From Hyphomonadaceae bacterium (GTDB taxonomy: Bacteria > Pseudomonadota > Alphaproteobacteria > Caulobacterales > Hyphomonadaceae), in the NCBI GenBank assembly GCA_947474455.1, contig CANJIL010000005.1, positions 50,743 through 114,742 on the forward strand: a stretch of 64,000 nucleotides of DNA, in the 5' to 3' direction. Below the pieces are notes generated by a model, which had not been told where the DNA came from, did no database searches, and worked only from the letters and a program-made list of their open reading frames with translations. The translations under genes and the position numbers were made by a program. The first letter of the stretch is position 1. Each line of letters begins with the position of its first letter. Positions 59,132-64,000 of this stretch are shown here, piece by piece.

Positions 59132-59983
59132 TCAGCCGTCGCCTCCGCCAAGGCCGATCCAGCGGCCGCTGGCGGCGACGGTAACCCATACGAGGATCGT
59201 GAGCAGGCCGATCAGCCTTGTCAGTTTGGGCGAGACGCTTTGGTCGCTTTTCGGCCCCGCGAACTCCCAGAGCATGAAGCCCGTCACCGTCAGGGCGAAG
59301 CAGCGCAGCGACCAGCGATCGATCTCCATCACGAGGTCATAGTCGTCGGACGGGTTCCAGATGATGAAGGTTGCGAGGAAGTGGGCCACGATCCAGACGG
59401 CGCTGATGGCGCCAAGTATGATCCGCGTCGACTTCGAGCCGAAGGCCATCGTGATGAGCCACGCAGCGTAGACGATGTGCTGCGTGCCGGGCGCTGGACC
59501 GTAGGTCGTTGCGAAGATCGATATTGCGAACAGCCAGATCGCGAGGGCGACGCCGGCCATGATCTTCGCCCGCTGGGTGATCAGTCCGCCGTTGCGCGCG
59601 ACAGAACCGACTACGCCCAGAGACAGGAAGAGCGCTGCGGCCAGACTCAGCATTTTGATGAAGAAGGCGGGGCGGCTGTAGAGCCTCTGCGCAACGACCG
59701 TGCCCATCAGAAGGCCGCTGACAATGAGTACGACGATCGCGACCCACAGAAAAGGACGCAAGTTCTTCTCGATCAACGCCGGGCTCTCGCTGGTCATGCC
59801 AACGCCCATGAGGCGGAGGTTCAGGACGAGAACGCATCCCCCAAGAGTTGCGAGGGCGAGGAGATGGAACGATTCGACGACTGGAAACAGCCACTCTGCC
59901 TGTTGGAACAGGGTTATGAGGCCGCCTTCACTGAGGCTTTTTACCCAGGGCTGCAGACCAGGAAAGAGATCAAGGAAATCCAC
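59132..59983 (-). CDS. Polytopic membrane protein (DUF6644-like), second of a pair
   Basis: A 283-residue protein with about seven hydrophobic helices. The opening AEWLFPVVESFHLLALATLG then LRLMGVGM and the late SVARNGGLITQRAKIMAG are characteristic of a family of uncharacterised membrane proteins that I place near DUF6644. The start is a GTG (59981-59983), two bases after the stop of the preceding related gene, so the two are coupled. Conserved His in ESFHLL hints at haem or metal coordination, but this is speculative. Confidence 0.75.
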   Translation of the reverse strand: MDFLDLFPGLQPWVKSLSEGGLITLFQQAEWLFPVVESFHLLALATLGGCVLVLNLRLMGVGMTSESPALIEKNLRPFLWVAIVVLIVSGLLMGTVVAQRLYSRPAFFIKMLSLAAALFLSLGVVGSVARNGGLITQRAKIMAGVALAIWLFAISIFATTYGPAPGTQHIVYAAWLITMAFGSKSTRIILGAISAVWIVAHFLATFIIWNPSDDYDLVMEIDRWSLRCFALTVTGFMLWEFAGPKSDQSVSPKLTRLIGLLTILVWVTVAASGRWIGLGGGDG

Positions 59984-59985
59984 GG

Positions 59986-60729
59986 TCAGCCTCCATCGCC
60001 GGGCGCGGGAGTCGGAGCGCTTTCCGCGGGTTCTTCTGGCGGGGGATCTTCCGGCGCCGCTGAGTCATCGGTCGCTTCTCCCTCGACCGCTTCCCCCTCC
60101 GCCGCTTCTTCTTCCTCGTAGGCTTCCTCTGCTTCGATCGCCTCGCGCATCTGCGATTCGCACTCTGCGAAGGCATAGGCGACCGGGTTCGCCTTCAGGT
60201 TCTCGCAGTTGAACGAGCTCAAGGCGATCATGCGGCCGAAGATGATGACCAGCCCCCACGACGCGAGGGAGAGAGCTGCCGCAACTCTAACGCCCGTTGG
60301 CGGAGATTCCTGAGCGTCCCATTCCGCGATGGTCTTGTGTGTCCGCTGGTGAAACCAGAAAATGTTCGCCGCGGCGAGAAGCAGGAAGATCATCTTCAGG
60401 CGGAACCAGACCGAGTGATAATATTTGAGAGGCTCGGCGAAGAACAGGATCGTGCCGGTGAGGATCAGCAGCCCAAAACCCGCCACTGTCAGCGGCAGTA
60501 TTTTGTTGTTGAGTGTCGAGTAGGGCACGGTCCTGAAGATGACGCCCAGCATGCGCAGGTCGACCACGATGATCGTTCCCGCAAACAGCATCAGGGTCAG
60601 GACGTGGGTCGCTTCAAGCACCGCCCACAGGTGCAGTGACCCGACGAGTTGCGCGGCCCACGACGTGCCAGGATCGCCGTCCGTGGCGCCGGGTACGGTC
60701 TGAAACCAGTTGAAAAGATCATGCAGCAA
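59986..60729 (-). CDS. Polytopic membrane protein with acidic tail, first of a pair
   Basis: A protein of about 247 residues related to the next gene in layout. Helices start at HLWAVLEATHVLTLMLFAGT then VVDLRMLGVIF; it has an internal KMIFLLLAAANIFWFHQRTH, and the last 60 residues form a Glu/Ala/Pro tail (EEAYEEEEAAEGE). I chose the TTG at 60729 because similarity begins there; a longer GTG frame to 60879 is possible but unsupported. The His residues in EATHVL parallel ESFHLL of the partner. The pair may form a heterodimeric membrane complex. The function is unknown. Confidence 0.65.
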   Translation of the reverse strand: MLHDLFNWFQTVPGATDGDPGTSWAAQLVGSLHLWAVLEATHVLTLMLFAGTIIVVDLRMLGVIFRTVPYSTLNNKILPLTVAGFGLLILTGTILFFAEPLKYYHSVWFRLKMIFLLLAAANIFWFHQRTHKTIAEWDAQESPPTGVRVAAALSLASWGLVIIFGRMIALSSFNCENLKANPVAYAFAECESQMREAIEAEEAYEEEEAAEGEAVEGEATDDSAAPEDPPPEEPAESAPTPAPGDGG

Positions 60730-60923
60730 TGCGGCCAGTCCCCCGAGGTCATCAGCTCGCTCTGCCGGCGTTTGACATCCCTCGCCGCTAGCTATGCGCA
60801 AAAACGGTCGTTTGCCTACTCCCGGGAGGCCCGATCGAGGCAACTTATTGAGGTGTAATGATTTGGTGCGGCGCAGCACGTATTCGTGCTAGCGCTTCGT
60901 CATGAATGTGTCATCTTACTGTC

Positions 60924-61316
60924 ATGAAACTGATACATGGTGTTGTTGCGGCTATGGTGGCGAGCGTTTTGCCGACCGCTATGGCCGATGAGCAGGCGCC
61001 TGCGGCCAAACCTTTTTCCATTGCTTTCAGCGGCGACATCAAGCCTGTTGCGCATGGCGATCTGCGTTATCCGAGCTATGCCGGATCGCGGAATCTCAGC
61101 GGCCGCTGCGATGTCAGTTTCGCGATCAACCAGGCTGGCGAAGCCGATGCGATTCGCATCAGCTCATGCTCGTCAGAGGCCTTCCGTCTTGCTGCAAAGT
61201 CCACCGTGCAGGCGATGGCCTTCGCGCCGCGCGCCAGTGCGGTTGACGGGGTGAAGATGCAGATCCGCTGGACGCTCGGGGAGCGGGCTGCCCTGCAGAC
61301 AGCTGGCCTCGACTAG
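60924..61316 (+). CDS. Small periplasmic TonB-C-like protein
   Basis: A 130-residue exported protein. The signal peptide is KLIHGVVAAMVASVLPTAMA. The mature part resembles a TonB C-terminal domain: LRYPSYAGSRNLSGRCDVSF, then INQAGEADAIRISSCSSEAF and a final FAPRASAVDG. It lacks the transmembrane anchor and Pro-rich region of TonB, so it is a stand-alone energy-transducer-like domain. Start ATG 60924; an ATG at 60906 is in frame and also possible. It converges on the DUF5343-like gene, overlapping by four bases. Confidence 0.8.
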   Translation: MKLIHGVVAAMVASVLPTAMADEQAPAAKPFSIAFSGDIKPVAHGDLRYPSYAGSRNLSGRCDVSFAINQAGEADAIRISSCSSEAFRLAAKSTVQAMAFAPRASAVDGVKMQIRWTLGERAALQTAGLD

Positions 61317-62131
61317 CGCTGGTTCCTCAGGCGCTGCACCAGCTCGTTGAACGCCCCGAACCAGAGGCGTTTGATGTCCTCTGACCAGCTGGCGTCATAG
61401 GCCGGCAGTCGTTGCAGCAGCGCCTTGACGGACTCTTCGCCTGCGTCATCCACAGACGCTCTATCATCGCCGTTGAACTGCGCCCCGGTGGGCCGGCGAT
61501 GTCCTCGCCGGTCATCGGCGCGCCGCGAGCGCGAATTCGCGAGGAGGAAGGGCCCGATGTCGAGGGCAGCCTCGCGCGCGGCGTGTATGAAGAAGTTGCA
61601 GCACCTGCGCGTGTTCTCGCCCTGCGTGCCGTAGATCGTCCGGACAGTGCGGAGCAGGCCCCCGTCTGTCAGCATCGAAATCCTGCACGCAAGCAGTGGC
61701 TGATACGATGCTTCGAGAACGCGCCGCAATTCGGTCGGCCAGGATGCGGTTCCCCACGCTGCAAGAAGCGCCTTGAACGCAGCGGTCGGCGCGGACGCAT
61801 CGTCGACCAGGCCAAGGAAGCGAAAGGACTCCAGCGTTTCGCGCGGATTCATGCTGTAGAGCTTGTTGCTCCAGGCGTTGCGATCGAATCGTTTCGGTAT
61901 GACCGGCTGGTCCCTGAACACGGACAGCGCGATCTTGAACGAGCGAAACGGAAGCGATGGCGGAAGAAAGGAAAGCTGTGGCGGCGCCGAAGGCGCCCCA
62001 TGCTCCTCTCCGATGACTGCGAGCTGCTGACTCTCGCTCGCCACAGACGACGCCTTGAGCGAGCGGCCAGGCTTGCGCCGCGGAGTTGCGTGCGGCGTGT
62101 CGGGCGCGTGCCTCTGTCTTGTCGACGGCAT
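61313..62131 (-). CDS. DUF5343-like protein
   Basis: A 272-residue cytoplasmic protein. After a basic N-terminus and a Ser/Gln linker, residues 60-215 match the DUF5343 layout: PVIPKRFDRNAWSNKLYSMN, then ETLESFRFLGLVDDASAPTA and a C-terminal helical part with QGENTRRCCNFFIHAAREA. Function unknown in the family, which often occurs with mobile or defence genes. I chose ATG 62131, because it overlaps by one base the stop of the prepilin peptidase gene (TGATG), which would couple them; a longer frame upstream is unsupported. Confidence 0.7.
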   Translation of the reverse strand: MPSTRQRHAPDTPHATPRRKPGRSLKASSVASESQQLAVIGEEHGAPSAPPQLSFLPPSLPFRSFKIALSVFRDQPVIPKRFDRNAWSNKLYSMNPRETLESFRFLGLVDDASAPTAAFKALLAAWGTASWPTELRRVLEASYQPLLACRISMLTDGGLLRTVRTIYGTQGENTRRCCNFFIHAAREAALDIGPFLLANSRSRRADDRRGHRRPTGAQFNGDDRASVDDAGEESVKALLQRLPAYDASWSEDIKRLWFGAFNELVQRLRNQR

Positions 62132-62718
62132 CACGCGCGACCGCCGAGCTGGGCAAGCCACACAATCCAGATGGCGCCGGCGAGGTAAGGGCCGAACGGT
62201 ATGGCGCTGGACTGGATGGGCTGGCGGCGCAGGATCGCCTGGCAGCCGAGCAGGACAAGACAAGCCAGTGATGCAATCAGAAGCACGAACGGCAGGGCCA
62301 TCCAGCCAAGCCAGGCGCCCGCGGCCGCAAGCAGTTTTGCATCGCCCATGCCGAGACCGTTTCGGCCACGCAGGCGCCGATAGATGCCCGCGACTGCGGC
62401 CAATGAGAAGTAGCCCGCAGCCGCGCCGATCAGATAGGGTTGAGCCGCCAGCAACCCGTCGCTCACCGCGATCACGACGCCAGCGACGACGAGGCCAAGC
62501 GTCAGGACGTCGGGCAGAATGAATCGATCAAGATCGACCATTGCCCCCCATGAGAGAGCGAAGGCGAGGAGCGAACCGGTCAGCGCCAGGCCAGGCGCGC
62601 CGATCGCTGCGCCTGCCAGCGCCGCGATGAATCCGATGCCGAGCGCGAGGCTCGCCTTGTTGCTCGGCAAGGCAAGCGTTGCGAACGGCCGGTAAGCTGG
62701 AAGCGCTTTGCGAGTCAT
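62131..62718 (-). CDS. Prepilin peptidase (A24), short form
   Basis: A 195-residue inner-membrane aspartyl protease of the type IV prepilin peptidase family. The catalytic Asp residues lie in WGAMVDLDRFILPD and in the GxGD-type motif NGLGMGDAKLLAAAGA, and the loop IPFGPYLAGAIW follows. It lacks the N-terminal methyltransferase half of full PilD, as in CpaA. There is no pilin or secretion gene nearby in this window. Start ATG at 62716-62718. The next gene overlaps its stop. Confidence 0.85.
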   Translation of the reverse strand: MTRKALPAYRPFATLALPSNKASLALGIGFIAALAGAAIGAPGLALTGSLLAFALSWGAMVDLDRFILPDVLTLGLVVAGVVIAVSDGLLAAQPYLIGAAAGYFSLAAVAGIYRRLRGRNGLGMGDAKLLAAAGAWLGWMALPFVLLIASLACLVLLGCQAILRRQPIQSSAIPFGPYLAGAIWIVWLAQLGGRA

Positions 62719-63177
62719 CGCTCCGGACTTTTCTGTCTTTCAGGCACAACGATCTGCCCCGAGCTGACGTCACTTTTATGACGGTCACATAGCGGTCAGA
62801 AACTTTGCGGTCAGAAACTTTCATTTGAAGCGGTCGGCGGTCGACCGCTTCGAGAAGCGCTGACGCAACGGGCTCTGCCTCATGCGACACTCTGCCGTGC
62901 GCTAGCTACATCGCTTCGCGAGATTCGCAATGCGCAGCGTCGACATGCGCTGGTCATGTCCATGATTTCTCAAGTGTCGCGCTGTTCCTCGCAGGTGTGT
63001 GGCGAACACGCCTCACTTCCTGAAATAGACGCCAGCGATTTGCGTAGGTGACGAGAACGCCGGTTCGATCGTCAAGAGTGTCATCAAAACTGTAAGTACG
63101 GACCTTAGGAGTCCCCGCATCAAGTGAAATGGCCGGCGAAAACGCCAGCCACCTGTTTTGGGCTTGGAGGGGATTGC
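62719..63177. other. Repeat-bearing intergenic region before the truncated lipoprotein
   Basis: No gene is supported in these 459 bases. It holds a CRE-like palindrome TGACGTCA (62765-62772) and a related TGACGGTCAC downstream. There is a tandem direct repeat of GCGGTCAGAAACTTT (62792-62806 and 62807-62821). A ten-base inverted repeat GAAGCGGTCG / CGACCGCTTC (62827-62836, 62842-62851) has a five-base loop. The repeats lie 50-135 bases upstream of the prepilin peptidase start on the minus strand and may regulate it. Confidence 0.5.
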
Positions 63178-64000
63178 ATGAGATTGCGTGCGTTGCTGCT
63201 GTCCGGGTTCGCCGCGTTTGCGGTCGGTCTCGCCGGATGCTCTCAAGGATCGTCGATTGCGTCTCCTGGCGCGACAAACCCGGGAACGGGCGGTAGCGGC
63301 GGCGGCGGTAGCGGCGGCGGCGGCGGCGGCGGCGGCGGAGCGACCTGCCCGACCGGCACGTCCAACCAGGGCGGCCTGGGCGCCAACACGATCTGTCAGC
63401 TCACCGGTGAAATTCTCGCCAGCCTGTCGTTGCCTGCCACTCCTAACGTTGTTTACCGCATCAACGGCCGTGTTGATATCGGCAAGGATGTCGGCGCCGA
63501 TGGAGCGGCGGTCGGCGGACAGGCCGTGACCCTGACGGTTGCTCCCGGCGCAAGAATGTACGGCACGGTCGCCGGCGACATGCTGATCGTCAACCGCGGC
63601 AGCCAGATCGTCGCCAACGGAACTGTGACACAACCGATCGTCTTCACCAGCGACAAAGACATACTTGGCCAGAACGACCCCTCTGTCGCCAACCGTCAGT
63701 GGGGCGGCGTCATCGTTCTCGGGCGCGCTCCGATCCGCGGCTGCAATACGGCGGTCACGTCGGGCGCCGTGGCCTGCCAGCAGGAAACTGAAGGCGTGAC
63801 GAACGCCACAGGCCGCGCCGCTCTCTACGGCGGGGCGACGTCGGCCGATAACAGCGGCAGCCTGCAGTATGTGCAAATCCGCTATCCTGGCGCCTTCCTC
63901 ACCTCCGCGGCGGCCGGCGATGACCTTAACGGTCTGACCCTTGGCGGCGTCGGTTCGGGCACGCTGATCGACAACGTCCAGGTCCACAATTCGGGCGACG
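63178..64000 (+). CDS. Lipoprotein, right-handed-helix type, 3' truncated
   Basis: The frame is open from ATG 63178 (GGAGGGG upstream) to the end of the window, giving at least 274 residues. The signal ends in the lipobox GLAGC. A Gly-rich spacer (about 45-65, runs of G broken by S) precedes a domain typical of TonB-receptor-associated surface lipoproteins: INGRVDIGKDVGADGAA, APGARMYGTVAGDMLIVNRG, RQWGGVIVLGRAPI, ALYGGATSADNSGSLQYVQ, LGGVGSGTLIDNVQVHNSGD. Repeating V..GS/LIV patterns suggest beta-helix repeats. The 3' end is missing. The role is probably surface binding; the substrate is unknown. Confidence 0.8.
   Translation, partial: MRLRALLLSGFAAFAVGLAGCSQGSSIASPGATNPGTGGSGGGGSGGGGGGGGGATCPTGTSNQGGLGANTICQLTGEILASLSLPATPNVVYRINGRVDIGKDVGADGAAVGGQAVTLTVAPGARMYGTVAGDMLIVNRGSQIVANGTVTQPIVFTSDKDILGQNDPSVANRQWGGVIVLGRAPIRGCNTAVTSGAVACQQETEGVTNATGRAALYGGATSADNSGSLQYVQIRYPGAFLTSAAAGDDLNGLTLGGVGSGTLIDNVQVHNSGD

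Overview
The window is a continuous chromosomal stretch of a GC-rich alphaproteobacterium. The closest fit is Caulobacterales/Hyphomonadaceae-like, inferred from TonB-dependent receptors with typical Caulobacter-type plugs, many TTG/GTG starts, the housekeeping gene order, and PriA and L21 features. I saw no tRNA, rRNA, CRISPR array, phage or insertion sequence. The sequence is cut at both ends: sucD lacks its start, and a glycine-rich lipoprotein gene runs off the right edge.

Layout. 0-10 kb: the 2-oxoglutarate dehydrogenase block (sucD, sucA, sucB, a membrane protein, lpd). A two-PAS HWE/HisKA_2-type histidine kinase and a response regulator sit on the opposite strand between sucA and sucB. 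9.6-16.2 kb: an esterase, a DMT exporter, an amidase, small lipoproteins, xerC and a 1-Cys peroxiredoxin. 16.3-31 kb: priA, a cytochrome c / GST / LysR group, pyruvate kinase with a protein methyltransferase, then atpH-A-G-D. A strong terminator and three unrelated genes separate these from atpC. 31-36.6 kb, leftward: rppH, a polysaccharide-deacetylase-like protein, ctpA, an EnvC-like factor, rlmH and rsfS. 36.9-46.1 kb, rightward: an accessory island with two TonB receptors, a hypothetical gene, and an ECF42-type sigma factor cassette (YCII protein, sigma factor, frameshifted VOC gene, AHSA1/SRPBCC protein, YCII-VOC fusion). 46.2-56.8 kb, leftward again: nadD, an unrecognised three-gene membrane/vWA/lipoprotein operon, proA, proB, obgE, acetyltransferases, rpmA and rplU. 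57-64 kb: a serine hydrolase, msrA, paired membrane proteins, a TonB-C-like protein, a DUF5343-like protein with a prepilin peptidase, and the truncated lipoprotein.

How it fits together. The blocks sucD-A-B-lpd / xerC / priA / atp, and rplU-rpmA-obgE-proB-proA-nadD-rsfS-rlmH-envC-ctpA-rppH, follow an order familiar from other alphaproteobacteria such as rhizobia. The unusual content is what has been inserted into these blocks. The strongest new observation is a pair of near-identical promoter-like elements, TGTCGG-N14-GCGCGTCCT. One lies before the YCII-sigma factor pair and the other before the VOC-AHSA1-YCII/VOC operon. They are what an autoregulated ECF42 regulon would need. The second is the 46.8-49.8 kb operon, in which a coiled-coil polytopic membrane protein, a vWA-like lipoprotein and another lipoprotein are joined by 4-base overlaps. 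Several small dispensable genes carry single-base frameshifts, while every essential gene is intact. This is either real decay or residual sequencing error.
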